A stretch of 64,000 bases of DNA from Betaproteobacteria bacterium Ga0077540 (GTDB lineage: Bacteria; Pseudomonadota; Gammaproteobacteria; Burkholderiales; Methylophilaceae): NCBI GenBank assembly GCA_001464125.1, contig LNEP01000003.1, positions 248,001-312,000 on the forward strand. Direction: 5' to 3'. A model generated the notes under the pieces. That model was not told the DNA's origin and ran no database searches. It worked only from the letters and a program-made list of their open reading frames with translations. This document shows, piece after piece, positions 38,634-47,287 of the stretch. Numbering within the stretch: the stretch's first letter is position 1; the number at the start of each line of letters is the position of its first letter. The translations under genes were made by a program, and so were the position numbers.

Positions 38634-38684
38634 GCAACAATGTTGCATTAATGTTACCACTCCAATAAAATGCAACATTGTTGC
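38634..38684. promoter_or_regulatory. Paired dyad operator, probable Zur boxes
   Basis: Two dyads of the form GCAACA-N-TGTTGC lie at 38634-38646 and 38672-38684. The stretches 38634-38649 and 38669-38684 are perfect reverse complements of each other over 16 bases. They fill the gap between zur and the first GTPase gene, and the second ends 18 bases before its ATG. An upstream ATG at 38670 lies inside the operator and is not used as the start. Control by the Zur-like protein is inferred from position. Confidence 0.65.
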
Positions 38685-38702
38685 TTATTTTTGGATGATT
38701 GT

Positions 38703-39929
38703 ATGAAAAAACTTCCTGTCACTGTACTTTCTGGCTTTTTGGGCGCAGGCAAAACCACCCTACTTAATCATATTCTTAACAATCGCGATGGCAAACGCGT
38801 AGCCGTCATTGTTAATGATATGTCCGAAGTGAATATCGATGCTCAATTAGTGCGCGATGGTGGCGCAGCGTTATCCCGACAAGAAGAAAAGCTGATAGAA
38901 ATGAGCAATGGCTGTATTTGTTGCACTTTGCGTGAGGATTTATTGGTAGAAATCACGCGCCTTGCCAAAGAAGGCCGTTTTGATTATTTGCTGATTGAAA
39001 CCACAGGCATTTCTGAGCCATTGCCCATTGCCGAGACTTTCACTTTTGCTGATGAGGATGGCACTTCACTGGGCGATATCGCACAACTCGACACTATGGT
39101 CACCGTAGTTGATGGTTACAATTTTTTAAAAGATTACAGCTCACAAGACATGTTGGCACAACGCGGTGAATCGCTAGGGGAAGAGGATGAGCGCACGGTG
39201 GTCGATTTATTGGTGGACCAAATTGAGTTCTGCGACGTATTAGTGTTGAACAAAACCGACTTGATGACACCCTCTGAAATTGGTCAACTAGAGAGCATAC
39301 TCAAAACACTGAACCCACGTGCGCAATTGCTACATAGTAGTTTTGGTAAAGTACAACTTGACCGCATTATGAACACAGGTTTATTTGATTTTGACCAAGC
39401 GGCAGAGGCGCCAGGTTGGTTACAAGAGCTGCGCGGAGAGCACGTGCCGGAAAGCGAAGAATACGGTATTTCAAGTTTTGTTTATCGCGCACGCAAACCA
39501 TTTCATCCGCAACGTTTGTGGCAATGGTTTAACAGCGAATGGCCAGGTGTAGTGCGCTCTAAAGGCCGTTATTGGATTGCTTCACGCCCCGACTTTTGTG
39601 CTACATGGTCACAAGCAGGGGCGGTTACTAGAACAGAGTTAGCAGGCATGTGGTGGGTGGCCACACCCAATCAATATTGGCCGGAAGATGAAGAAAGCTT
39701 TCAACACATTAAGTCTCGCTGGCAAGAGCCGTATGGTGACCGCCAGCAAGAGCTGGTAATTATTGGTATGCATATGGACAAAGCCGAAATAAACAAAGGC
39801 TTTGATACATGCTTGCTTACAGAAGCGGAAATTGCACTTGGAATGCAGGCATGGCTTAAATTTGCTGATCCCTTCCCTGCTTGGCCAAACCTTCAAAATG
39901 AAGTAACTGAGGCAGAAGAAGCGGCCTAA
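38703..39929 (+). CDS. COG0523 zinc metallochaperone GTPase (ZigA/YciC-like)
   Basis: 408 residues. Walker [14 protein letters not shown] (11-23), the family metal motif CICC (71-74), Walker B-like [11 protein letters not shown] and NKTD base-recognition motif (about 180). The C-terminal CobW_C domain has [18 protein letters not shown] and [17 protein letters not shown], typical of the longer ZigA/ZagA/YciC group. Members move zinc to target enzymes under zinc shortage. The ATG at 38703 lies just after the candidate Zur operator. A second GTPase gene follows after 18 bases. Confidence 0.9.
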   Translation: MKKLPVTVLSGFLGAGKTTLLNHILNNRDGKRVAVIVNDMSEVNIDAQLVRDGGAALSRQEEKLIEMSNGCICCTLREDLLVEITRLAKEGRFDYLLIETTGISEPLPIAETFTFADEDGTSLGDIAQLDTMVTVVDGYNFLKDYSSQDMLAQRGESLGEEDERTVVDLLVDQIEFCDVLVLNKTDLMTPSEIGQLESILKTLNPRAQLLHSSFGKVQLDRIMNTGLFDFDQAAEAPGWLQELRGEHVPESEEYGISSFVYRARKPFHPQRLWQWFNSEWPGVVRSKGRYWIASRPDFCATWSQAGAVTRTELAGMWWVATPNQYWPEDEESFQHIKSRWQEPYGDRQQELVIIGMHMDKAEINKGFDTCLLTEAEIALGMQAWLKFADPFPAWPNLQNEVTEAEEAA

Positions 39930-39947
39930 CTAGGCTAAAATACACGA

Positions 39948-40964
39948 ATGGATAAACGTATACCCGTCACACTACTCACTGGCTTTTTAGGTTCAGGCAA
40001 AACCACACTACTCAACAAGCTGCTCAGCCACCCTGGCATGAAAGATACCGCAGTCATCATTAACGAACTGGGTGAAGCTGGCTTGGACCATATTCTTGCG
40101 CAAAATGTGGAGAGTAGCTATGTGGCAGATAACACTGTACTTTTACAAAGTGGTTGCCTGTGCTGCACCTTAAGTAATGAGCTAGCAGACACCATGCGCG
40201 ATTTGTTTTTTAAACGTGCGATGGAAGCCATTCCACAGTTTAACCGTCTAGTGATTGAAACCACTGGCATGGCAGACCCGGGACCGATTTTAGGCAACCT
40301 GATGAATGAGCCGGTGATTGAATCGGTGTATCGCTTAGATGCGGTAGTGGTCACGATTGATGCGGTGTATGGCGCAGAACAAATTGACAGCCACTCCGAA
40401 GCGCGTAAGCAAGCAGCGGTGGCTGATGTGTTACTCATCACAAAAACAGATTTAGCTTCACCTGCACAAGTAGACACACTAAAAGAAAAACTGATTGCGC
40501 TGAATCCTGGGGCAACTCAGCATAAAGTGCTGCATGGTGAAATTGACCCAGACTTTATTGTTGATGTGGGATTATTTGACCCCACGGGCAAGCAGGCTGA
40601 GCCGCAACGCTGGCTGCGCGCCCCTGTCCAGTCGGCAAAACTGCGTGGTATGTTACCCGCAAAATCCAATCACGATGATATCTCCAGTTTTACCGTATTT
40701 ATGCCCAAACCACTTAACTGGCGTGATTTAAAGCCTATCATCCTTAAACTTTGCCAAACCCATGGTGAACAGCTATTGCGACTCAAAGGTATTATCCATG
40801 CCGAAGACCAGCCAGCGCCATTGGCTATCCATGCCGTGCACTTTACGCCCTATCCACCCACTTTGTTAGAGGGCTGGGACGAAGATGAACCTATTAGTCG
40901 GGTAGTATTGATTGGCAAGGGCTTAGATGAAGGCGGTATCAGAAAGATGCTGACGCAAATCTAA
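39948..40964 (+). CDS. COG0523 metallochaperone GTPase (YjiA/CobW-like)
   Basis: 338 residues. Walker A GFLGSGKTTLLNK (12-24), metal motif CLCC (70-73), VIETTGMADPGPI and KTDLA (about 165). It is shorter than its neighbour and closer in length to E. coli YjiA, with the C-terminal CobW_C domain at about 230-335. It probably works with the upstream GTPase in zinc allocation; the exact client is unknown. Only 18 bases separate the genes, so they share the operator region. It converges on the TonB-like gene, with a 33-base gap and no hairpin. Confidence 0.88.
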   Translation: MDKRIPVTLLTGFLGSGKTTLLNKLLSHPGMKDTAVIINELGEAGLDHILAQNVESSYVADNTVLLQSGCLCCTLSNELADTMRDLFFKRAMEAIPQFNRLVIETTGMADPGPILGNLMNEPVIESVYRLDAVVVTIDAVYGAEQIDSHSEARKQAAVADVLLITKTDLASPAQVDTLKEKLIALNPGATQHKVLHGEIDPDFIVDVGLFDPTGKQAEPQRWLRAPVQSAKLRGMLPAKSNHDDISSFTVFMPKPLNWRDLKPIILKLCQTHGEQLLRLKGIIHAEDQPAPLAIHAVHFTPYPPTLLEGWDEDEPISRVVLIGKGLDEGGIRKMLTQI

Positions 40965-40997
40965 ATCAGAATTACAGTCCCGTTGTTTGAGCACCAG

Positions 40998-41912
40998 CTA
41001 TTGCGTTTTATAGTGCGGTCCAAAGAACTCTTGCATTAAAAAGTCTTCCAGCTCTGCACTGTCCTCTATCCTAGCTGACTTCATGACTGAGCGACCCAAG
41101 CGGTGCGACTCCCACTCAAAATCGCCTTGGTAATGTTCGCGAATCAAATCGATCATGCGGCGAATCATCACTAGGCGAATATCCTGCCCACTGCGCGCTT
41201 CCACCTGAAAAAACTGCATCTTGGCGTTATTGTAATTATCAGTCCAGCCTTTAAAGCTAAAGCTAGCAGTGTTGGTGGCAGTACTGAGCGTTTTCACCTC
41301 AAAAATACCATTGGTACCTACTTTTAGGTTTTCCATAATGCGCCGGTCACGCTTTTCATCTTCGCTCGGGCCACGCTCTCTGGCAGCCGCTTCGGCATTT
41401 TGTTGCGCAGCATAAGACTCCATAGCTTGACGTTGGGAACGGCGCTGATTCACCATCGCCATCATATCCACTGGCGCTTCGTTTGGTGCCGGCGGTTTAT
41501 TTGGCGACGGAGGCGGCATTGGCAATGGACTAGGTGCTGGGCTCGTAAGCACTTCAGGCACTGAAAAATCTTGTGGCTTCGGTTTACTTGGTTTTGCCAG
41601 CGGTTTTTTCGCAATCACTTTAGGCGTTGGTGGCTCAGGTTGTTGCTCTGGCAATGGCGTCGGCTCTGCAATCACCGGCGCAGTCTGTGGCAAAGGGGCC
41701 AAATTGACTTCAATGGTCGTTGATTGCGGAATAGGATTCATCTCTGGTTTAGGGATCACCCAAAACAATAGAATTGCGTGCAGCAACAATGATGCCAGCA
41801 CAGCCACTAAGGTATTGCGGCTTACAGTAATCTGTATGGCACGCTCACGGCGGGGCTTGGCAAGAAACTGGTCTGCCGCGTTATCAGAATTGAGTAGAGA
41901 GTCTTGCCGCAT
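40998..41912 (-). CDS. TonB-like proline-rich envelope protein
   Basis: 304 residues from ATG 41910-41912. A short cytoplasmic N-terminus is followed by one membrane segment (about 33-52, LVAVLASLLLHAILLFWVI), then a Pro/Lys/Glu-rich stretch (about 60-150) like the periplasm-spanning part of TonB. A globular C-terminal region (about 190-300) does not show the usual TonB C-terminal motif. It may span the periplasm and touch the outer membrane; the function is not known. It starts 5 bases after hrpA. A GTG at 41937-41939 inside hrpA is an alternative start with no better ribosome site. Confidence 0.75.
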   Translation of the reverse strand: MRQDSLLNSDNAADQFLAKPRRERAIQITVSRNTLVAVLASLLLHAILLFWVIPKPEMNPIPQSTTIEVNLAPLPQTAPVIAEPTPLPEQQPEPPTPKVIAKKPLAKPSKPKPQDFSVPEVLTSPAPSPLPMPPPSPNKPPAPNEAPVDMMAMVNQRRSQRQAMESYAAQQNAEAAARERGPSEDEKRDRRIMENLKVGTNGIFEVKTLSTATNTASFSFKGWTDNYNNAKMQFFQVEARSGQDIRLVMIRRMIDLIREHYQGDFEWESHRLGRSVMKSARIEDSAELEDFLMQEFFGPHYKTQ

Positions 41913-41917
41913 ACGCG

Positions 41918-44900
41918 CTAGTTTGTTAACTCCGACCACACTTTATCTAAGCGTTTGATAGACACAGGCGATGGCGTTCTTAACTCTTGCGCAAACAAGG
42001 ATACGCGTAGCTCTTCAATCAACCAGCGATACTCTGCCATGGCAGGTGAAATAGTTTTATTGGCAGCTTGTAGTGCCTGTATCTTATCTTGCCATCGTTG
42101 CCAAATCAGCCCAACACTGGCCGCATGTTTGCCATCACGATCAGGATTGCTGGGTTGTTTTTCAATACGCAGACGCAAGGCTTTCAAATAGCGTGGCACA
42201 TGCTGCAAATATTCCCACGGTGTTTGATTAAAACAACCGCGATACACCAGTAATCTTATTTGCTGCTCGCAATCGCGCTTCAGTCGATTCACCGTAGCAG
42301 GCATTTTGGCCTGTTGCTGCACTAATGCCTGATACTCATTAGCAATCGCTTGTGCTTGCCTTGTCACCGCATCAGTCACTGCCGGCAATCGAGCACGTGC
42401 ACGCTGTTTTAATTTCATAAAGGCATCATTGGTTCTAGGCAAATCGTCCTCACCGATAAACGCGCGGTCAGCGATTGCGGCCAACATATCTTCGCGTAAC
42501 TCTTCGGGCGAAATGATATTGCGCAGCAATAAGGCGTACTGATTAAAATTAGGCAACCCTTTTTCCAACTGCTTCATTTGCTCTTTTAACTCAAAGCGCA
42601 TCAACCGGCAAACACCTTTACGATGATTTACGCCAGCCTCAGCAACCGTATCAAACAGTTTGACCGCAACGCTGTCAATTTGGTCTTCCAACGCTGGGTA
42701 TCCGGTGAGTTGGTGTCCATCTCGGCTAAAGGTTAAGGTTTCTGGCAGGTCGCCAAAATCCCACTGTTTTAAGTCCGTTTTTTCAATACTGGGCGAGTTT
42801 GCCCTAAATGTCAGCTGTGCCGCAGAGCCCAATTGTTTTTTAAGCGCCAACCAGTCTCGGCCCATGCCCAACTCACGGCCCTTTTCATCTATCACGCTAA
42901 AGTTCATGCATAAATGTTCGGGCAATGCAGATAAATCAAAATCCGACTCTGATAGCTTGAGCGTAGTTTTACGGTGTATGTATTCTGCCAGCGTGGGCAA
43001 TAAAGTATCTTGAACCGAGTGCTGCTCCAAAAACCCGGTAACAAACTCAGGCACCGGCACACACACACGCCGGTAAGTTTTAGGCAGTGCTTTAATTAAC
43101 GCAGTGAGCTTTTCTCGTATCATGCCAGGCACCAGCCAATCAGCACGTTTGGCATCTAATTGATTCAGCAAAGCCAAAGGCACAGTTGCGGTCACGCCAT
43201 CCAAAGCATGGCCGGGCTCAAATCGGTATTTCAAAGCCAGAGTCGTACCATCCATCTCAAACGTTTCCGGAAACTGTGCTTCAGTTACCCCAGATGCACC
43301 ATGTCGCATCAACGCATCGCGCGTGAGATACAACAACTTAGGATTTAACTTTTCCGCATCTAGGCGCCACTTTTCAAACCCAGCACCATTCACAATGCTA
43401 TATTGCGCGCTAATTGGCGGGATGACGGCATCATAAAACGCAAACAATTGATGTTCATCCACCAATACATCCTGGCGACGCGCCTTGTGCTCCAATTCTT
43501 CAACTTCCGCAATCATGCGTCGATTAGCATCAAAAAATGCGCCTCTGGTATCAAACTCCATATTGGCTAGCGCCTCACGAATAAAAATCTCGCGAGATTC
43601 CACTGGATTAATTGGACCGTAATGTACGCGTCGTTTGGGAATGATGGTCAGGCCATACAAGCTCAAACGTTCCCAAGCTATCACTTGCGCCAGTTTTCGA
43701 TCCCAACGCGGATCACTATAGTGACTTTGCGTTAAGCCGCGTGCCAATGGCTCAATCCAATCCGGCTCGATTTTCGCTATACAACGTGCATATAACTTGG
43801 TGGTGTCTACCAGTTCTGCGGCCATCACCCATTTAGGGCGCGTTTTCTTCAAGCACGAACCAGGCGCAATATGAAAGCGAATACCACGTGCACCCGCATA
43901 GGAATCACTCTCGCCATCTTTAAAACCGATATTGCCCAGCAAACCGGCCAAAAGAGACTTGTGTATCTGCTCATAATTGGCCTCTTTGTCGTTGAATTTA
44001 AACTGCATCTCTTCAACAATATCCAGCAGTTGCCCATGCAGCTCTCGCCACTCTTTTAAGCGTAAAAATGACAAGAAATTGGCATGGCACTGATTGAGCA
44101 AATCTTTATTCGATTTTTTGTGCTTGAGCGCATGGTCAAACCAATCCCATAGTTTGAGGTAGCTCATAAAGTCTGAACCTTCACCTGCAAATTTTGCATG
44201 GGCATTGTCAGCCGCTTCGCGCTTATCCATGGGGCGTTCGCGTGGGTCTTGTATGCTAAGAACGCTCGCAATTACCAATATCTCTTTGAGACAACCTTCA
44301 CGCTTGGCCGCTAGGATCATACGCCCTACACGTGGGTCTAGAGGTAGCTTAGCCAACTGTAAACCAATCTCGGTGATTTGACGTTGTTCATTGACTGCAC
44401 CCAACTCTTGCAGCAATAAGTAACCATCAGCTATCAGGCGTGTGCTTGGCGCTTCTATAAACGGGAACTCAGCCACATCGCCTAAGCGTAACGCTGCCAT
44501 GCGCAAAATCACCGAAGCCAAAGAACTGCGTAAAATTTCCGGTTCGGTAAACGCTGGGCGGCTATTAAAATCTTCTTCGGAATAGAGTCGCACACAGATA
44601 CCGTTAGATACTCGGCCACATCGCCCTGCGCGTTGCTTAGCGGCTGCTTGGCTAATTTTCTCAATTTGTAACTGCTCAACTTTAGCACGAGGACTGTAAC
44701 GATTAACGCGCGCCAAGCCCGCATCAATCACATATTTAATGCCAGGCACTGTTAATGAAGTTTCCGCAACGTTAGTCGCTAAAACTATGCGGCGGGTACT
44801 GTGGCTTTTAAAGATTTTCTGCTGATCTTCAATAGATAAGCGTGCAAACAAGGGTAGCACTTCAATGTGTTTGAGCTTGGCTGAGCGACCTTGGTATTTA

Positions 44901-45949
44901 CGCAAATGGTCGGCCACGTCGCGGATTTCACGCTCGCCAGGCAGAAACACCAAAATATCGCCATCCCCCTGCCGCAACAAATCATCGGCCGCATCTAAAA
45001 TCGCTTCTTCAATGGCTTCTTCTTCGTCGTCTTCTTCTAACCAACGCGCTTCTGTTTTAGCTTTGCGCGCAATCCCAAACACAGTATCGTCATCTAGATC
45101 AAATTGCGCATTTTCAGCTTCAGCGATTTCTTTTGCACGGAAACCCGCCTTACCCAAGGGGCGGTAACGCACCTCCACTGGATAAGTACGACCAGATACC
45201 TCAATAATCGGCGCACCCACAAAGTGATTGGAAAACCGCTCGGCATCAATGGTGGCCGAAGTCACAATGACTTTTAAATCGGGGCGTTTGGGGAGTAATT
45301 GTTTGAGATACCCCAGCAGGAAATCAATGTTTAAACTGCGCTCATGTGCCTCATCGATAATGATGGTGTCATAGGCATTGAGAAATTTATCGCCCTGCGT
45401 TTCTGCTAGCAATATCCCATCGGTCATCAATTTGATATAGCTGGATTCTGACAACTTATCGTTGAAGCGTACTTTGTAACCTACCGTCTGACCAAGCGGC
45501 GAGTTAAGCTCCTGCGCAATTCGACTGGCCACAGAACGTGCAGCAATCCGTCGTGGTTGGGTATGGCCGATCAATCCTGATACACCACGGCCTAATTCCA
45601 AACATATTTTAGGTAGCTGGGTGGTCTTACCAGAACCGGTCTCACCACACACAATGACCACTTGATGCTGCTGAATGGCGGCTGCAATCTCATTTTTTTT
45701 ACCACTGACCGGTAGCTCCAGCGGATATTCTGGCTTAGGCAATTGCGCTAATCGCTGTTGGTATTGCTGGATAGATTTCTGCACCGCATTGGCAATATCC
45801 ACCAACGATTTTTCAACTGGCTTTTGCTGTTTAAGTAAATCTTTAGCTTGTTGCAAGCGACGACGCAACACAAAGCGATGCACCAGCATACAGGCTGGCA
45901 ATTGCTTTTCTAATTGGGAGATAAGTTGAGAGGGATTGATTTGGCTCAT
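41918..45949 (-). CDS. hrpA: ATP-dependent RNA helicase HrpA
   Basis: 1343 residues (E. coli HrpA 1300). Walker A GETGSGKTT (102-110), DEAH (199-202), SATID, and helicase C motifs (LATNVAETSLTVPGI, QRAGRCGRV). They are followed by the HA2, OB-fold and the long C-terminal DUF3418 region found in HrpA proteins. In E. coli HrpA helps rescue collided ribosomes and process mRNA. An acidic insertion (EEDDEEEAIEEA) lies near residue 305. ATG 45947-45949 has no competing start. Confidence 0.96.
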   Translation of the reverse strand: MSQINPSQLISQLEKQLPACMLVHRFVLRRRLQQAKDLLKQQKPVEKSLVDIANAVQKSIQQYQQRLAQLPKPEYPLELPVSGKKNEIAAAIQQHQVVIVCGETGSGKTTQLPKICLELGRGVSGLIGHTQPRRIAARSVASRIAQELNSPLGQTVGYKVRFNDKLSESSYIKLMTDGILLAETQGDKFLNAYDTIIIDEAHERSLNIDFLLGYLKQLLPKRPDLKVIVTSATIDAERFSNHFVGAPIIEVSGRTYPVEVRYRPLGKAGFRAKEIAEAENAQFDLDDDTVFGIARKAKTEARWLEEDDEEEAIEEAILDAADDLLRQGDGDILVFLPGEREIRDVADHLRKYQGRSAKLKHIEVLPLFARLSIEDQQKIFKSHSTRRIVLATNVAETSLTVPGIKYVIDAGLARVNRYSPRAKVEQLQIEKISQAAAKQRAGRCGRVSNGICVRLYSEEDFNSRPAFTEPEILRSSLASVILRMAALRLGDVAEFPFIEAPSTRLIADGYLLLQELGAVNEQRQITEIGLQLAKLPLDPRVGRMILAAKREGCLKEILVIASVLSIQDPRERPMDKREAADNAHAKFAGEGSDFMSYLKLWDWFDHALKHKKSNKDLLNQCHANFLSFLRLKEWRELHGQLLDIVEEMQFKFNDKEANYEQIHKSLLAGLLGNIGFKDGESDSYAGARGIRFHIAPGSCLKKTRPKWVMAAELVDTTKLYARCIAKIEPDWIEPLARGLTQSHYSDPRWDRKLAQVIAWERLSLYGLTIIPKRRVHYGPINPVESREIFIREALANMEFDTRGAFFDANRRMIAEVEELEHKARRQDVLVDEHQLFAFYDAVIPPISAQYSIVNGAGFEKWRLDAEKLNPKLLYLTRDALMRHGASGVTEAQFPETFEMDGTTLALKYRFEPGHALDGVTATVPLALLNQLDAKRADWLVPGMIREKLTALIKALPKTYRRVCVPVPEFVTGFLEQHSVQDTLLPTLAEYIHRKTTLKLSESDFDLSALPEHLCMNFSVIDEKGRELGMGRDWLALKKQLGSAAQLTFRANSPSIEKTDLKQWDFGDLPETLTFSRDGHQLTGYPALEDQIDSVAVKLFDTVAEAGVNHRKGVCRLMRFELKEQMKQLEKGLPNFNQYALLLRNIISPEELREDMLAAIADRAFIGEDDLPRTNDAFMKLKQRARARLPAVTDAVTRQAQAIANEYQALVQQQAKMPATVNRLKRDCEQQIRLLVYRGCFNQTPWEYLQHVPRYLKALRLRIEKQPSNPDRDGKHAASVGLIWQRWQDKIQALQAANKTISPAMAEYRWLIEELRVSLFAQELRTPSPVSIKRLDKVWSELTN

Positions 45950-46004
45950 AAAGGCGTGATTTTAACACGCCAGATATGAATGCATGATGGTGGCATTTGC
46001 CGCT

Positions 46005-46439
46005 TTACTTTCTGACGCAATCTTCTTGACCCGTGTTACCGCCTTTAAATTCCGGCTCAAAATAAAATTTGTGAAAATGCAGTTTGCCTTGCTTGTCTTG
46101 CGTAAAGCGGGCAATCCCAGTTCCGTAGTCTTTAGTGCTTTGATCAGTAAGCGCAAAGTGCATGGCGGCTACATCGCCATTGGCTGCAGCATGACCTAAG
46201 TAGGTCCCGTAACCTGGTACTTTCAACTTAAAATCATAACTGGCATAAGGGCCTTTGCTATGCTCAGGCTTTAATTGCATGGTGACGGTACCCGTGTATT
46301 TGCCTTCGTGGGCATCGTCTCCTGTGCAAGTATAAACACCACTAAAATCTTGGTAGGGCTGCGCCGGTTTGGGGATGGTTTTTTCTGCAAACGCAAGTTG
46401 TGTGATCATTGAGAGAATCAAGGCTAATAATGTCTTCAT
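46005..46439 (-). CDS. Small secreted protein of unknown function
   Basis: 144 residues from ATG 46437-46439, which has an AGGA site 8 bases upstream. A signal peptide (about 1-18, ending QLAFA) precedes a beta-rich domain with two Cys (in YTCTGDD and QEDCVRK) that could form a disulfide. Motifs include SGVYTCTGDDAHEGKYTG and GTGIARFTQDKQGKLHF. I do not recognise a named family. It lies after the terminator that ends the nuclease/PEP-CTERM cluster, so it may be an independent unit. Confidence 0.7.
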   Translation of the reverse strand: MKTLLALILSMITQLAFAEKTIPKPAQPYQDFSGVYTCTGDDAHEGKYTGTVTMQLKPEHSKGPYASYDFKLKVPGYGTYLGHAAANGDVAAMHFALTDQSTKDYGTGIARFTQDKQGKLHFHKFYFEPEFKGGNTGQEDCVRK

Positions 46440-46495
46440 TGCTGGTTTCCTGTTTTGTTTCATGCATGATACGACACAATTTTATAGGCATAAAT

Positions 46496-46525
46496 AAAAA
46501 CGGACGCACACATTGTGTACGTCCG
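46496..46525 (-). terminator. Rho-independent terminator ending the nuclease/PEP-CTERM cluster
   Basis: On the minus strand a stem of about 11 pairs (arms 46501-46511 and 46515-46525, one G-U pair) is followed by five T (46496-46500). It lies about 25 bases after the stop of the second PEP-CTERM gene. Confidence 0.75.
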
Positions 46526-46550
46526 CAATTTTGTAAGGCTTGCTGATTGA

Positions 46551-47255
46551 TTAAGCTTGTTTGCGACGGCTAGCAAAACCCATTAAACCTAACCCAGCTA
46601 AAAACATAGCATAGGTTTCTGGCTCAGGCACCACTGCCACATTGTCAAACCACAAGGCTGAAGTCACGTTGTAGTCGTTTACATCCACCACACCAAAAGC
46701 CAATGTCACAGAGGATGCAGCATCAAACGTTTGACTAAAAGTTTGAAAACCTGTGGTGAAGGCGTAAGGCAATGAACTGCTGCTTGCATCGCTAGGTGCA
46801 GCCAATTGCGTTAAATTACCGTTGATGCTGACAAATGCATAATCTGCACCGCTGCTGGTTTCGTTAGTAAAGAAGTTCCAATTAAATGTTAGGGTATCGC
46901 CCGCATTCACATTAAAGGTTTGCTTGAGCACTGAACCTTCAAACGCAAAGTTTTCTTGTACATTTAATGTACCCATGGCAATACCAATAAAATCTTCAAT
47001 ACCACCCACCACACCAGTTTCTGCAGCCGCAGTGCCAGAGGCATTGAAGGCACCAGCAGACTCAGGAAAGTCATCTTCAAAATCCACAGATGCGGTGGTC
47101 ATCAAAATAGCACCAGCTTGCAAATTCACATCGCCTAACGCGTTCCAACCATTTAAGCCATTGGTAAAACTACCGTTGGTGACCGCCATTGCATTGCCTG
47201 CAAATACCATCGCCAATGTTGCGGCTATTGTAATCCCTTGTTTTTTCATGTTCAT
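46551..47255 (-). CDS. PEP-CTERM sorted extracellular protein B
   Basis: 234 residues. Signal peptide (about 1-24, ending GNAMA), a beta-sandwich-like, Asn/Gly-rich body, and a C-terminal VPEPETYAMFLAGLGLMGF helix followed by ASRRKQA, the PEP-CTERM signal cleaved by exosortase. Such proteins are exported and attached to the surface or matrix. No catalytic motif is seen. It starts 32 bases after the 5'-nucleotidase gene and is the last gene before a terminator. No exosortase gene is in the window. Confidence 0.88.
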   Translation of the reverse strand: MNMKKQGITIAATLAMVFAGNAMAVTNGSFTNGLNGWNALGDVNLQAGAILMTTASVDFEDDFPESAGAFNASGTAAAETGVVGGIEDFIGIAMGTLNVQENFAFEGSVLKQTFNVNAGDTLTFNWNFFTNETSSGADYAFVSINGNLTQLAAPSDASSSSLPYAFTTGFQTFSQTFDAASSVTLAFGVVDVNDYNVTSALWFDNVAVVPEPETYAMFLAGLGLMGFASRRKQA

Positions 47256-47287
47256 GATTCGTCCTTTTAATCTAAAAATGGATGCTA

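Noticed and set aside
38670-38702. Earlier ATG for the first COG0523 GTPase
   Set aside because: It lies inside the paired dyad operator and adds a Cys-rich leader not seen in the family; the ATG at 38703 begins the conserved [11 protein letters not shown].
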